Below, in pieces: positions 34,874 to 44,973 of a DNA stretch of 64,000 nt. A model generated the notes under the pieces. It saw only the letters and a program-made list of their open reading frames with translations. It had not been told where the DNA came from and made no database searches. The DNA lies in assembly GCA_902774845.1 (NCBI GenBank), contig CACYJU010000010.1:1-64000 (forward strand). The letters run 5' to 3'. Source of the DNA: an uncultured Bacteroidota bacterium. GTDB lineage: Bacteria > Bacteroidota > Bacteroidia > Bacteroidales > P3. The position numbers and the translations under genes were made by a program. Positions within the stretch are counted from its first letter, which is position 1. The number at the start of each line of letters is the position of its first letter.

Positions 34874-35758
34874 ATGAAGTCAAGGATTTTATTGATGGCC
34901 TTTTTATTCGCTACCGTGCTTTCGGCTCAGGAACGGATGGAACTGGTGCCCTGCGGGGATTTCGAACACTGGGAGTCGTCTCAGATAAAGGAGTCGAGAC
35001 TTCTGGGCGGACATACGAAGACTTTCTATAAGATGGGTGGTGTGTGGGATTGCAGCAACGCTCACGCAAAAGCGCTGGGAGTGGAGAAAGTGTCGGTGTC
35101 GGTGAGGCCGGAAAAAAGGGGCAGCGGCTACTGCTGCCGTATGGAGACCACGCTCGAAGTGGTCACCGCCATCGGCATAGACCTGAAAGCTCTGGCTACC
35201 GGCTCAATCTTCACCGGTAAGATGTTGGGCGTGGTGGGTATGAAACACAGCACCGACCCTAACTCGGCTATAGACATGGGTGTGCCGTTCACCAAGCGTC
35301 CGACCGCCTTGGTACTGGATTACAAGGCGGTGATACAGGACAAGAAGGCGGTGTATGCGAACGCGATAAAGAAGGTGAAGGAGCTTGATGTGAGGGACGA
35401 GGGGCATATCACTATCATCCTGCAACACCGCTGGGAGGAGAACGGACATGTGTATGCCTACCGAGTGGGCACGGGGGTGAAGAAGATTGACAAGACAACG
35501 GCGGATTGGGTGAACGACTACAGGGTGCCGATAGAATACGGCAAGCCGGCGGTGATAAAGCCCTACAACGCGCTGTGCAACAACCGGCAGAAGACGCGTA
35601 ACAGCCAGGGGAAGATGGTATGCATAGAGGAGGTTGATTGGCGAGGGGACCTGACGCCGACACACATGATCATCCAGGTTTCAGCTGGAAGCATGAAGCC
35701 GTTCATGGGCTGTCCTGGTAACGTGGTGTGGTGCGACAACATACGGCTGGCGTATTGA
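34874..35758 (+). CDS. Exported protein resembling the PCMD (putative carbohydrate metabolism) domain
   Basis: A 294-residue protein with signal peptide MKSRILLMAFLFATVLSAQ. The mature part opens FGDFEHWESS-like (CGDFEHWESSQIKESRLLGG) and contains the pieces that I associate with the Bacteroidota PCMD domain: RMETTLEVV, ATGSIFTGKMLGV, MGVPFTKRPTALVLDYKAVI, and a C-terminal PFMGCPGNVVWCDNIRLAY strand. Such proteins have a jelly-roll fold and are thought to bind or process glycans on the cell surface. No polysaccharide-utilisation genes flank it. A palindromic repeat and a terminator follow. Confidence 0.65.
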   Translation: MKSRILLMAFLFATVLSAQERMELVPCGDFEHWESSQIKESRLLGGHTKTFYKMGGVWDCSNAHAKALGVEKVSVSVRPEKRGSGYCCRMETTLEVVTAIGIDLKALATGSIFTGKMLGVVGMKHSTDPNSAIDMGVPFTKRPTALVLDYKAVIQDKKAVYANAIKKVKELDVRDEGHITIILQHRWEENGHVYAYRVGTGVKKIDKTTADWVNDYRVPIEYGKPAVIKPYNALCNNRQKTRNSQGKMVCIEEVDWRGDLTPTHMIIQVSAGSMKPFMGCPGNVVWCDNIRLAY

Positions 35759-35764
35759 TTGATA

Positions 35765-35812
35765 AGCCTCACCCCCGGTCCCCTCTCCTCAAGGCGAGGG
35801 GGAGTAGGTGGG
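35765..35812. repeat. Dispersed GC-rich palindromic repeat, variant copy 2
   Basis: CACCCCCGGTCCCCTCTCCT, then CAAGGCGAGGGGGAG, forming CCCCTC(T)CCT..GGCGAGGGG. It has the same plan as copies at 21347, 49275 and 59790, in the opposite orientation to the first and third. Confidence 0.6.
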
Positions 35813-35824
35813 TATTGCCTACTG

Positions 35825-35860
35825 ACCACTGACCTTGCTTGGTCGGTGGTTTGCTTTTTG
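35825..35860 (+). terminator. Terminator after the PCMD-like gene
   Basis: ACCACTGACC (35825-35834) pairs with GGTCGGTGGT (35841-35850) across a 6-base loop, followed by TTGCTTTTTG. The left arm uses the TGACCACTGACC phrase. Confidence 0.75.
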
Positions 35861-35887
35861 TTATTATAAATAATATTTGTACCTTTG
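35857..35887 (+). promoter_or_regulatory. Promoter for leuS
   Basis: TTTG (35857-35860), 19-base spacer, TACCTTTG (35880-35887): a full consensus match. The leuS ATG is 100 bases downstream, with CATTCAAGCAATAA phrases in the leader just before it. Confidence 0.78.
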
Positions 35888-35986
35888 TAGTTTCCACATC
35901 TGGCACTTTAGGAGTCGGTGTGGAATGGTAATGAGTTGTCAATAAGATTTTTAAATAATAAAGCGTTCAAGCATTCAAGCAATAAA

Positions 35987-38848
35987 ATGGACTATAATTT
36001 TAGAGAAATCGAGCCGAAATGGCAGCGCTTCTGGCGTGAGAAAGGGGTCTACCATGTGGAGAACGAAGAGGGCAGACCGCATTTTTATGTGTTGGATATG
36101 TTCCCCTACCCGTCGGGTGCGGGACTACATGTGGGACATCCGTTAGGGTATATCGCGAGCGATATCTTCGCACGCTACAAAAGACTTAACGGATTCAACG
36201 TGCTGCATCCTATGGGCTACGACGCCTACGGACTGCCTGCAGAGCAGTATGCTATACAGACCGGCCAGCATCCGGCTGTGACGACCGAGAAGAACATAGC
36301 ACGCTACCGCGAGCAGCTCGACAAGATTGGCTTCTCTTTCGACTGGGATCGCGAGGTGCGCACCTGTGACCCGCAGTATTACAAGTGGACTCAGTGGACT
36401 TTCATTCAGCTCTTCAACCACTACTACGACAGCGAGGCTGACAAGGCGATGCCTATTAGTCACCTGATCGAGAAGATAGAGAATGACCAGTGTTCGGCGG
36501 TCAGCAGCCAGCAGTGGAAGGAGATGAGCGAGACCGAGCGTCAGACCTTCCTGATGGACTACCGTCTGGCTTACCTCGCCGACACCGCTGTGAACTGGTG
36601 CCCCGAACTGGGTACGGTGCTCGCCAACGACGAGGTGGTGAACGGACTGAGTGTGCGAGGTGGCTATCCGGTGGAGAGGAAGCTGATGCGTCAGTGGAGC
36701 CTCCGCATAACAGCATACGCTCAACGTTTGGTTGACGGGTTGGAGAAGGTGGACTACAGCGACTCGCTGAAAGAGATACAGCGCAACTGGATTGGTCGCT
36801 CGGAAGGTGCTGCCGTATGGTTCCCGCTCGACGTGCCCGCCACAACCGTAGACAAGCCTACGGCACTCTATATGGGTCAGGTGGCTCCGCAGCCAGCCGA
36901 CTGCTTCGAGATATTCACCACCCGTCCCGACACCATCTTCGGCGTGACCTTCATGGTGCTCTGCCCCGAGCATGAGATGATAGAGCAGATAACCACGCCC
37001 GAGCAGCGCGAGGAGGTGAGAGCCTACGTGACCTGGGCGAAGAACCGCAGTGAGCGTGAGCGTCAGGCCGAGGTGAAGAAGGTGAGCGGTGTGTTCACCG
37101 GAGCCTACGCGGTGAACCCGCTTACCGAAGAGAAGATACCCATCTGGGTGAGTGACTATGTGTTGGCAGGATACGGCACCGGTGCCATCATGGCGGTTCC
37201 GGCACACGACAGTCGCGACTTCGCGTTTGCCAAACATTTCCATCTGCCCATACGTCAGGTGGTGGCTCCGTCTATAGAGGAGACCAGCGATCCAAACAGC
37301 TGGGAGGAGAGCATGGACGCAAAAACCGGTGTGAGCGTAAACAGCGGCTTTATCACCGGAATGAAGGTGAAGGACGCCATGAAGGCTGTTATAGACAAGG
37401 TCGAGGAGATGGGTATAGGCCACCGCACGGTGAACTACCGTCTGCGTGATGCCATCTTCAGCCGTCAGCGCTATTGGGGCGAGCCGTTCCCGATATACTA
37501 CAAGGAGGGTATGCCCTACACGCTGCCCGAAGAGTGTCTGCCCCTCTGCCTGCCCGAGGTCAAGGAGTTCAAACCCACCAGCACGGGCGAGCCCCCGCTG
37601 GGCCACGCCACCAAGTGGGCTTGGGATGAGGCGAACCGTCAGGTGGTGGAGAACACGAAGATAGACAACAAGACGGTTTTCCCGCTGGAGCTGAGCACCA
37701 TGCCGGGATTCGCAGGCAGCAGCGGATACTACCTGAGATATATGGACCCACGCAACGACGAGCGCTACTTCTCCGAGCAGGCCGTAGCCTACTGGCAGAA
37801 CGTGGACCTCTACGTGGGAGGCTCGGAGCACGGCACAGGCCACATGATGTATGCACGCTTCTGGAACAAGTTCCTCTTCGACATCGGATATGCGGTGAAG
37901 GAGGAGCCCTTCAAGAAACTCATAAACCAGGGCATGATACAGGGCCGTTCGAACTTCGTCTATCGCAGCAAGGAGGACAACAACCTCTTCATCTCGAAGA
38001 ATATCCCAGGCCGCGAGCAGAAGACGGTGCCCATCCACGTCGACATCAACATCGTGGACAACGACATACTGGACATCGAGAAATTCCGCCAGTGGAGACC
38101 CGAGTTCGCCGAAGCCCGCTTCGAACTGGAAGACGGCAAGTATGTGTGCGGGTGGGAGATAGAGAAGATGTCGAAGTCGATGTACAACGTGCAGAACCCC
38201 GACGACCTGGTCGAGCGTTACGGCGCCGACACGTTGAGGCTCTACGAGATGTTCCTCGGTCCTGTGGAGCAGGCCAAGCCATGGGACACGAACGGCATCG
38301 AGGGTGTGTTCCGCTTCATACGCAAACTCTGGAAACTCTATGTGGGCGACGACGACCGGCTGCTGGTTGACGATACGGAAGCCGACAAGAAAGACCTGAA
38401 GACCATAAACCAGGCGATAAAGAAAGTGACCGACGACATCGAGCGCTTCTCGTTCAACACGTCGGTGTCGACCTTCATGATTACGGTAAACGAGCTGGGT
38501 GCCTCGAAATGCAGAAGCCGTGTGGTGCTCGAGCCGCTGACGGTGCTGATAGCCCCGTTCGCTCCGCATATAGCCGAAGAGCTGTGGCACCGTCTGGGTC
38601 ACGAGGGTACGGTATGTGAGGCCGAGTGGCCGAAGTGTGACGAGAGCCTGCTGGTGGAGGACACATTCAACTATCCCGTGTCGTTCAACGGCAAGATGCG
38701 CTTCACCATAGAGCTACCCGCCGGCGCAACCCAGGAGGAGGCCCTCGCAGCCGTGAAAGCCCACAATGTGGGGCAGAAATGGCTCGACGGCAAAGAACCG
38801 AAGAAGGTGATCTTCGTGCCGAAGAAGATTATCAATATCGTGATATGA
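35987..38848 (+). CDS. leuS: Leucine-tRNA ligase
   Basis: A 953-residue class Ia aminoacyl-tRNA synthetase that charges tRNA-Leu in the cytoplasm. The HIGH-type signature is [18 protein letters not shown] (about residues 40-57) and the KMSKS loop is KMSKSMYN (about 723-730). The CP1 editing domain between them holds the usual [14 protein letters not shown] and [13 protein letters not shown] stretches. A long insertion before KMSKS (about 640-715) with [15 protein letters not shown] is the Bacteroidota form. The C-terminus ends [15 protein letters not shown]. The start at 35987 is preferred; 23 further upstream codons derive from phrase repeats. The stop codon is followed at once by TGATTGCGAG-type phrases. 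Confidence 0.96.
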   Translation: MDYNFREIEPKWQRFWREKGVYHVENEEGRPHFYVLDMFPYPSGAGLHVGHPLGYIASDIFARYKRLNGFNVLHPMGYDAYGLPAEQYAIQTGQHPAVTTEKNIARYREQLDKIGFSFDWDREVRTCDPQYYKWTQWTFIQLFNHYYDSEADKAMPISHLIEKIENDQCSAVSSQQWKEMSETERQTFLMDYRLAYLADTAVNWCPELGTVLANDEVVNGLSVRGGYPVERKLMRQWSLRITAYAQRLVDGLEKVDYSDSLKEIQRNWIGRSEGAAVWFPLDVPATTVDKPTALYMGQVAPQPADCFEIFTTRPDTIFGVTFMVLCPEHEMIEQITTPEQREEVRAYVTWAKNRSERERQAEVKKVSGVFTGAYAVNPLTEEKIPIWVSDYVLAGYGTGAIMAVPAHDSRDFAFAKHFHLPIRQVVAPSIEETSDPNSWEESMDAKTGVSVNSGFITGMKVKDAMKAVIDKVEEMGIGHRTVNYRLRDAIFSRQRYWGEPFPIYYKEGMPYTLPEECLPLCLPEVKEFKPTSTGEPPLGHATKWAWDEANRQVVENTKIDNKTVFPLELSTMPGFAGSSGYYLRYMDPRNDERYFSEQAVAYWQNVDLYVGGSEHGTGHMMYARFWNKFLFDIGYAVKEEPFKKLINQGMIQGRSNFVYRSKEDNNLFISKNIPGREQKTVPIHVDINIVDNDILDIEKFRQWRPEFAEARFELEDGKYVCGWEIEKMSKSMYNVQNPDDLVERYGADTLRLYEMFLGPVEQAKPWDTNGIEGVFRFIRKLWKLYVGDDDRLLVDDTEADKKDLKTINQAIKKVTDDIERFSFNTSVSTFMITVNELGASKCRSRVVLEPLTVLIAPFAPHIAEELWHRLGHEGTVCEAEWPKCDESLLVEDTFNYPVSFNGKMRFTIELPAGATQEEALAAVKAHNVGQKWLDGKEPKKVIFVPKKIINIVI

Positions 38849-38901
38849 TTGCGAGATTGCGTGAATGCTTGAATAAAAAACTGGAAACAAATATTACATA
38901 G

Positions 38902-39888
38902 ATGGTTAGCAGACATTTTTTAAGGGCGAAGGTATTGCAGGAGGTGTATGCCTATTATTGCAGCGAGATGCCGAGTATTGCGGCAGCCGAGAGGTCGCTC
39001 GTCCACAATATTGAGCGGCTTAACGACCTGGGAGCTACCCAGCTGGCGATGACGCTTCAGCTTATCGTCGAAGCCGAACGGGTGACCGAAGAGGCTACGC
39101 AGAAGTTCATGGCCACCGAAGCTGACCGTAATCCCGACCGCCGACTGCTCAACAACGAGGTGGCACGCCGCCTGTCCGACAACTACGACTTCAAGAAGCA
39201 GTCGGAGCATACCGTCGGACTCTGGGAGGGTGAGCAGGCCCGCTTCCGTAAGGCTTATGCCGGATTCAAGGAGACCAAGAGCTACCAAGAGTATATGACG
39301 AGCAAGCCTGGCTTCTCTGCCGACAGGGAGGTCTTCGTGAAGCTCTTCAAGTATCTTATGAACGACGAAGGGCTGCGGTCTACGGTGGTGGAGCGAAGTC
39401 TCCTCTGGGAGGACGACTACGACCAGGTGGCGCAGTATGAGTATATGTTCCTCAAGACCCTCAACGAGCGCACCTTCGATGAGGCTATGCCGTGGCCGCG
39501 TGTCTACGACGAGCGCTCTGCGTCGGAGCGTGAGGCTATGGAGTTCGCGCTCCTGCTTCTGAGAGAAACCCTTCGCAACGCCGACGAGAGCAACGAGATG
39601 ATAAGAAGCCATCTGCAGGGATGGGAGTTCGAACGTGTGGCACAGATGGACATCTACCTCATCGACATGGCTCTGGCCGAGCTGCAGTTCTGTCCGTCGA
39701 TACCCGAGAGGGTTACCGTGGATGAGTATATCGAGCTTTCGAAAGAGTTCAGCACCGACCGTAGCCGCCTGTTCATCAACGGACTGCTTGACAGGCTTAT
39801 CCTCGAGCTCCGTTCGGCTGGCAAGATAGTGAAGACCGGACGCGGACTGATGAAACCCGAAAAGGAGGAGGACGATGATGAGAGGTAG
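38902..39888 (+). CDS. nusB: Transcription antitermination factor NusB (Bacteroidota long form)
   Basis: A 328-residue protein whose C-terminal 130 residues (about 180-312) are the NusB helical domain, with LLRETLRNADESNEMI and FERVAQMDIYLIDMALAELQ, PSIPERVTVDEYIELSKEFS near the end. The first 180 residues are the additional helical extension found in Bacteroidota NusB. NusB with NusE (S10) binds boxA RNA to prevent early termination in rRNA operons. The gene heads the conserved operon nusB - DUF1573 - yajC - ybbR - coaE. Its last 14 bases overlap the next gene. Confidence 0.9.
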   Translation: MVSRHFLRAKVLQEVYAYYCSEMPSIAAAERSLVHNIERLNDLGATQLAMTLQLIVEAERVTEEATQKFMATEADRNPDRRLLNNEVARRLSDNYDFKKQSEHTVGLWEGEQARFRKAYAGFKETKSYQEYMTSKPGFSADREVFVKLFKYLMNDEGLRSTVVERSLLWEDDYDQVAQYEYMFLKTLNERTFDEAMPWPRVYDERSASEREAMEFALLLLRETLRNADESNEMIRSHLQGWEFERVAQMDIYLIDMALAELQFCPSIPERVTVDEYIELSKEFSTDRSRLFINGLLDRLILELRSAGKIVKTGRGLMKPEKEEDDDER

Positions 39889-40321
39889 TCTGCTGCTGGT
39901 CGCCACGATGGCTCTCCTGCTTTCTGCCTGCGGCGGTAAGAAGGACGAGGTGGGACTCGACCTGATTCACAACACCCAGACCGTCGACGGGAAAGGCAGT
40001 GGCGAGAATATGCCGTCGATACGCTTCGACCGCGACGTGCATGACTTCGGACGCCTCACCGCCAACGAGAACGTCTCTTATAGCTTCCATTTCGTCAACG
40101 CCGGCAAGGCCGACCTCCTCATTGGTGGCTGTGCTGCAACCTGCGGCTGCACGGTGGCCGACTATCCGAGAGAGCGTATAGCGCCGGGCAAGGATGGCTA
40201 TGTGAAGGTGTCGTTCAAGTCGGCCGGCATGAGCGGACGCCAGGTGAAGGAGGTGACCGTCTCTACCAACGGCGACCCGTCGAGGGTGAAGCTGCGCATC
40301 ATGGCGGAAGTGGGAATTTAG
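39875..40321 (+). CDS. DUF1573 lipoprotein
   Basis: A 148-residue protein with a short lipoprotein signal (MMRGSLLLVATMALLLSAC, lipobox Cys19). The mature domain has FDRDVHDFGRLTANENVSYS, FVNAGKADLLIGGCAATCGC and the closing strands VTVSTNGDPSRVKLRIMAEV: the DUF1573 immunoglobulin-like fold with its C-x-x-x-C-G-C motif. The function is unknown; the family lies in this operon across Bacteroidota. The start overlaps nusB by 14 bases. A second ATG one codon downstream is possible. Confidence 0.88.
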   Translation: MMRGSLLLVATMALLLSACGGKKDEVGLDLIHNTQTVDGKGSGENMPSIRFDRDVHDFGRLTANENVSYSFHFVNAGKADLLIGGCAATCGCTVADYPRERIAPGKDGYVKVSFKSAGMSGRQVKEVTVSTNGDPSRVKLRIMAEVGI

Positions 40322-40370
40322 CGGTTAATGGTTAACGGTTATTGATTAATAAATTAACATTCAAAATACT

Positions 40371-40694
40371 ATGAACAGTTTACTTATTTTATTGCAGGCT
40401 GCAGGACAGTCGAAAGGTATGGGTATGTCGTTGTGGTTGATGATCGGTATGATCGTTCTTTTGTGGATTGTGATGATGCGTCCTCAGCGCAAGAAAGCCA
40501 AAGAAGAGCAGAAATTCCGTGCCGGACTCCAGAAAGGCGACCGTGTGGTGTTCAGCGGCGGCATCTATGGCAAGGTACACTCGGTCGAGGAGAACACCGT
40601 CGATGTCGAGGTGTCGAACGGCGTGGTGCTCACCGTCGAGAAGGCTATGATACAGCCTGCACCCGAAGAGAAACCCCAGCAGGAAAAGAAATAA
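40371..40694 (+). CDS. yajC: Preprotein translocase subunit YajC
   Basis: A 107-residue inner-membrane protein of the SecDF-YajC complex. One transmembrane helix (about residues 17-37, LWLMIGMIVLLWIVMMRPQ) is followed directly by the family motif MMRPQRKKAKEEQKF, then LQKGDRVVFSGGIYGKVHSV, the cytoplasmic SH3-like part. The C-terminus is Pro/Glu/Lys-rich. It is 9 bases upstream of the YbbR-like gene and in the conserved nusB-coaE operon. Confidence 0.95.
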   Translation: MNSLLILLQAAGQSKGMGMSLWLMIGMIVLLWIVMMRPQRKKAKEEQKFRAGLQKGDRVVFSGGIYGKVHSVEENTVDVEVSNGVVLTVEKAMIQPAPEEKPQQEKK

Positions 40695-40703
40695 CCAAGC
40701 CTT

Positions 40704-41654
40704 ATGCGCCAGAAACTACATCGTTACCGTCAGTTCTTTGTCATTTTGGCAATAATGACGTTGGTGTGGTTTGTGGTTGACATGTCGAGCATGCGCACCT
40801 ACCAAACAACGGTCAGGGTAGGATGCGTTGGTGTCGACACAGCCCGTTATGTGATGACCAGCGGCGACGAGGAGTTGCCGCTCACCGTCGAGAGCGACGG
40901 CTTCGCCGCATTGCTGCACCACCTCTCGTGGCGCCACCGTGCGATGGATGTCGACCTCTCGGCTTTGGAGAAGTCCGCCACCGACGGGAGGATGGCCGTC
41001 GCGAGCGAGAACTACAAGGAGGAGCTGCAATACCGCTTCTCGCCCTTGGGTCGCTGCGAGATAAAGATGCAGAAAGACTCGCTGGTGTTCACCTTCAGCG
41101 AGCGGATGCAGAAAGCCTACCGTCCGCTGATGACCGACATCTCCTTCGTTTTCGCCGACGGATACGGCCTGTGCGGTATGCCTACGCTCAAGCCCGACAC
41201 GGTCTTCCTCTACGGCAGCGAGGAGTCGCTCGAGTCGATAGGGTCGCTCCGCACGCAGCCTGCCGAGATTGCGGTAGGGAAGGAGGGAGGCCAGTACTCG
41301 CTCAAGCTCGTGCCCGTATGGAACGACTATCCCGACGTGAGGGTGTCGCAGAGCGAGGTGCTGCTCACCGTGCCGGTGGAGCCGTATATCGAAGAGTCGC
41401 GCACGCTGATGGTTGTCTGCGAGGGCCACAACGCCCACGAGCGCATAAAGCTCTATCCCGACGAGGTGACGGTGACCTTCTGGGTGCCGCAGAGCCGCTA
41501 TGGGGCCGACGATGCCGACGACTGCAAGGCTGTGGTGCGGCTGGATGACAACTCTGGTGCGCAGGAGCTGCCTGTCACCATCACCGACTTTCCCTCCGAG
41601 TTGAGGATAAAGTCGGTCGAACCCGAGTCGGTGCAACATGTGATTATTAAGTAA
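40704..41654 (+). CDS. YbbR-like (CdaR-type) protein
   Basis: A 316-residue protein with one N-terminal transmembrane helix (about residues 11-28, FFVILAIMTLVWFVVDMSSM) and repeated YbbR-type beta modules outside. Recognisable is the SRTLMVVCEGH...KLYPDEVTVTFWVPQSRY piece followed by KSVEPESVQHVIIK at the end. In Firmicutes CdaR controls the diadenylate cyclase CdaA; in Bacteroidota the gene is usually next to coaE and its role is not known. No cdaA is in the window. Confidence 0.82.
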   Translation: MRQKLHRYRQFFVILAIMTLVWFVVDMSSMRTYQTTVRVGCVGVDTARYVMTSGDEELPLTVESDGFAALLHHLSWRHRAMDVDLSALEKSATDGRMAVASENYKEELQYRFSPLGRCEIKMQKDSLVFTFSERMQKAYRPLMTDISFVFADGYGLCGMPTLKPDTVFLYGSEESLESIGSLRTQPAEIAVGKEGGQYSLKLVPVWNDYPDVRVSQSEVLLTVPVEPYIEESRTLMVVCEGHNAHERIKLYPDEVTVTFWVPQSRYGADDADDCKAVVRLDDNSGAQELPVTITDFPSELRIKSVEPESVQHVIIK

Positions 41655-41677
41655 TTGGTGATTATGTGTCAGTTATA

Positions 41678-42259
41678 ATGAAACGAATAGGACTTACCGG
41701 AGGCATTGGGTGCGGCAAGAGCACCGTGGTAGCCGAATTGCGACGGCAGGGGGTGCCTTGCTTTGTCGCTGACGAGGTGGCCCGCGCCTATTACGACGAC
41801 CCCGACTTCGTCGCCCAGGTGCAGTCGCTATTCGACAGCCCAGTCCTCACCGCCGACGGCAAGGTGAACCGCAAAGCAATCGCAGCAGCCGTCTTCTCCG
41901 ACAAATCCAAGCTGCAGCACCTCAACGCACTCATCCACCCTCGCGTCATGCATGACTTCGAGCGGTGGTGCAATCAACAGCAAGGGCAACCGGTGGTGTT
42001 TTTCGAGAGCGCCATACTGTACGAATGTGGCCTGGAAAAGGCGATGGATGCGGTGGTGGCGGTGTACCTGGAAAAGGAAGAACGCATACGCCGGCTCATG
42101 GTGCGTGACCACTGTGCAGCCGAAGCCATCGAAGCCCGTATGCGCAACCAGATGCCCGACGAGGAAAAAGCCATGCGAGCCGACTACGTGATATTGAACT
42201 ACGAAGGCAACCCGAGGGCCAGACAGGTGAGAAGGATTGTAGAATTGTTGATAGGGTGA
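41678..42259 (+). CDS. coaE: Dephospho-CoA kinase
   Basis: A 193-residue P-loop kinase for the last step of coenzyme A synthesis (dephospho-CoA + ATP). The Walker A motif GGIGCGKST is at 8-16. VADEVARAYY and LNALIHPRVMHDFERW are the typical CoA-domain pieces, and the lid contains KEERIRRLMVRD. The ATG at 41678 is preferred over the GTG four codons upstream because MKRIGLTGG is the standard N-terminus. It is the last gene of the nusB operon. Confidence 0.94.
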   Translation: MKRIGLTGGIGCGKSTVVAELRRQGVPCFVADEVARAYYDDPDFVAQVQSLFDSPVLTADGKVNRKAIAAAVFSDKSKLQHLNALIHPRVMHDFERWCNQQQGQPVVFFESAILYECGLEKAMDAVVAVYLEKEERIRRLMVRDHCAAEAIEARMRNQMPDEEKAMRADYVILNYEGNPRARQVRRIVELLIG

Positions 42260-42328
42260 CAGATTGATTTGGATTGATGTTGACGGTGGATACTATACAG
42301 TTGATACATTTAAAATAAGCATAGCACA

Positions 42329-44971
42329 ATGATAAAGAAGTTTTTGGTTCTAACTTTGGCGGCACTCATCTCCATTGGGGGTGCCAGCGCCCAGCACAAG
42401 CACAAGCGCCACCACAAAGACAAACACACCGTCGAAGCCGTGAAAAAAGGTGCGCTCGCCGAGCAGTGGGCCGACTCTATCATGGCCAAGATGAGCCTCG
42501 AGGAGAAAGTGGGTCAGCTGATGATGATTCGAGTACCACTCAATATGTCCAAGAAAGGTGAGTCGAAATTCGTCGAACTGATAAAAGACAACCACGTGGG
42601 AGGAGTGTGTTTCTTTGCCGGCAGCTCGGACGCACAGTTACGACAGACCAAACACTTCCAGTCAATCACGAAAGTGCCCCTCTTCATCGCCACCGATGCC
42701 GAGAACGGACTGGGCATGCGTCTGAAAGACTGCTATGCCTTCCCCAAGCAGATGCTCATGGGTGCCATGCCGCACGAGTATGACAATCTCATCGAGCAGA
42801 TGGGGACAGAGATAGGACGTCAATGCCGGGAGTTGGGGGTGCATATCAACTTCGCCCCTGTGGTTGACCTCAACTCCAACCCCAAGAACCCCGTCATCGG
42901 CATGCGCTCGTTCGGAGAGGATAGAGAGTCGGTGGCGCAGAAGGCTGTCGCCTATATGCGTGGCCTCCAGAGCCAAAGGGTTATGGCTGTGGCGAAGCAT
43001 TTTCCCGGACACGGCGACACCAAGTCCGACAGCCATTTCGACCTTCCGGTCATCAACCACACAAAGGAATACATCGACACCGTCGACCTCTACCCCTTCA
43101 ACACACTCATCAAGGCTGGCGTCAAGGGAGTGATGACAGCCCACCTGCAGGTCAACGCCTACGACAACACCCCCAACCGTCCCTCGTCTCTCTCCGAGAA
43201 GCTGGTGCAGAAACTCCTGCGCGACAAGATGGAGTTCAAAGGACTCATCTTCACCGACGGACTCGACATGAAGGGTGTGACCAAATACTATGCCGACGGC
43301 GAGGGCGAGCTGCAGGCCATGAAAGCCGGCAACGACATCCTCCTCCTGCCGCCCGACGTGGAGAAGTCGGTCAAAGCCATCGTGGCCGCCGCCAAGGACA
43401 ACGCCTCCGTGAAGAAGATGCTCGAAGAGCACTGCCGCAAGATACTAATCTCGAAATACAAGACCGGCCTCGCCGACCCGAGCGCCAAGTCCGAGTCTTC
43501 ATCGACCCTCACCCAGAATACCGCCCTCTGCGACAGTATCTCTTACCAGATGGCGCTCCATGCCGTCACCCTCATCAAGAACAAAGGCGGCATCCTTCCC
43601 TTGAAGAAAGACGAGCCCGTCGACACCACCAAGATACTCGTCGTCTACGACTCGCCCTACAAGATGCTTAAACGCATGGGCGCCATCGACTCGGCCCAGG
43701 TGGTGGTGCTCGCCTACCAGGACTGTCCCGCCACACGCAAGGCTGTGGACGACCTGCTGCACGGACAGGCGCAGTTCGAAGGCCGTCTGCCCGTCACCGC
43801 GGGCATCTTCAAGCGGGGTCACGGGCTTAAGGTCGACCTCTCTACGCCATACGACCGCGTGGTAGCTGCCGGCATGAAGGCCGAATGCTTTATGGCGATA
43901 GACAGCATAGTCCTCAACGGCATCAACGAGAAAGCCTATCCCGGTTGCCAGATTCTTGTGGCCAAGGACGGCAAGGTGGTTTACAACAGAGCCTACGGCC
44001 GTCAGACCTACGACGCCGCTTCGCCGTCAGTCGATACCAACACCGTCTACGACATCGCCTCGCTGACCAAGATGACAGCCACCACCCTAGCCATCATGAA
44101 GCTGGTTGACACCGAGAAGCTGAAGATTGACGACAAACTCTCGCGCTACCTGCCCTACCTGAAACACTCTAACAAGAAGAACATCACGGTGAAGGAAGCG
44201 CTGAGCCATATTGCAGGCCTCAAGGACTACGACGCCTATTGGAAGCAGGCTCGCGAAGAGGAAGACCCCTATATGTCGGTGCTGAAACAGATTGCCAAGA
44301 GCCCGCTCAACAAAGAGAAGAAATATGTGTATAGCGACTTGGGATTCATACTGCTGGGCGACTTGGTGCGCATAGTGAGCGGCGAGACCGTTGACCACTA
44401 CGTGGCCCGCAACTTCTACAAACCGATGGGGTTGACACACACCGGATACTGCCCTCTCGAGCACGGGGTGGACCTATCTATTATAGCGCCCACCGAACTG
44501 GACACCGAGAACCGGGGCGGGCTGATACACGGAACGGTGCACGACCCCAACGCCAACGCGATGAACGGCATTGCCGGCCACGCCGGTGTCTTCTCGTCGG
44601 CCACCGAGCTCTACCCCCTGATGCAGATGCTTTTGAACGGAGGCGAGTATGAGGGCAAACGCTACCTCAGCCGCGAAGTGATAGAACTGTTCAACCAACG
44701 GCACTATGCCGAACGCGGCAACCGCAGGGCGCTGGGCTTCGACAAACCGATGTTCAATCCCTCCAAAGCAGGGCAGACGGCTGTCGAAGTGTCGCAGAAG
44801 AGTTTTGGGCACACCGGATTCACAGGCACCATGATATGGGTCGACCCCGAATACAACCTTGTCTATATCTTCCTCTCCAACCGCGTCTATCCCAACGCCA
44901 CGACCAACAAGCTGGCTAAGATGAACATACGCACCGAAATACAAAGTCTGATATATAAGTCGATGAAGTAA
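42329..44971 (+). CDS. GH3 beta-N-acetylhexosaminidase fused to a serine hydrolase (beta-lactamase fold)
   Basis: An 880-residue secreted fusion. Signal peptide (1-21), then a His-rich tract HKHKRHHKDKH. The NagZ-like GH3 barrel (about 45-390) has KHFPGHGDT (223-231) with the Asp/His dyad region and FTDGLD with the likely nucleophile Asp310. A short GH3 second domain follows (about 400-500), and from about 515 a class C beta-lactamase/esterase-type domain with SLTK (Ser578, Lys581), YSD (Tyr668) and HTG (828-830). The Bacteroidota GH3-lactamase fusions are usually around 1000 residues; this one seems short in the middle. Likely role: peptidoglycan or chitin-type N-acetylglucosamine release plus hydrolysis of a muropeptide-like ester or amide. 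Confidence 0.9.
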   Translation: MIKKFLVLTLAALISIGGASAQHKHKRHHKDKHTVEAVKKGALAEQWADSIMAKMSLEEKVGQLMMIRVPLNMSKKGESKFVELIKDNHVGGVCFFAGSSDAQLRQTKHFQSITKVPLFIATDAENGLGMRLKDCYAFPKQMLMGAMPHEYDNLIEQMGTEIGRQCRELGVHINFAPVVDLNSNPKNPVIGMRSFGEDRESVAQKAVAYMRGLQSQRVMAVAKHFPGHGDTKSDSHFDLPVINHTKEYIDTVDLYPFNTLIKAGVKGVMTAHLQVNAYDNTPNRPSSLSEKLVQKLLRDKMEFKGLIFTDGLDMKGVTKYYADGEGELQAMKAGNDILLLPPDVEKSVKAIVAAAKDNASVKKMLEEHCRKILISKYKTGLADPSAKSESSSTLTQNTALCDSISYQMALHAVTLIKNKGGILPLKKDEPVDTTKILVVYDSPYKMLKRMGAIDSAQVVVLAYQDCPATRKAVDDLLHGQAQFEGRLPVTAGIFKRGHGLKVDLSTPYDRVVAAGMKAECFMAIDSIVLNGINEKAYPGCQILVAKDGKVVYNRAYGRQTYDAASPSVDTNTVYDIASLTKMTATTLAIMKLVDTEKLKIDDKLSRYLPYLKHSNKKNITVKEALSHIAGLKDYDAYWKQAREEEDPYMSVLKQIAKSPLNKEKKYVYSDLGFILLGDLVRIVSGETVDHYVARNFYKPMGLTHTGYCPLEHGVDLSIIAPTELDTENRGGLIHGTVHDPNANAMNGIAGHAGVFSSATELYPLMQMLLNGGEYEGKRYLSREVIELFNQRHYAERGNRRALGFDKPMFNPSKAGQTAVEVSQKSFGHTGFTGTMIWVDPEYNLVYIFLSNRVYPNATTNKLAKMNIRTEIQSLIYKSMK

Positions 44972-44973
44972 GA

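Noticed and set aside
36143..38602. 819-residue minus-strand frame opposite leuS
   Set aside because: Shadow frame; LeuRS HIGH and KMSKS motifs identify the plus-strand gene.
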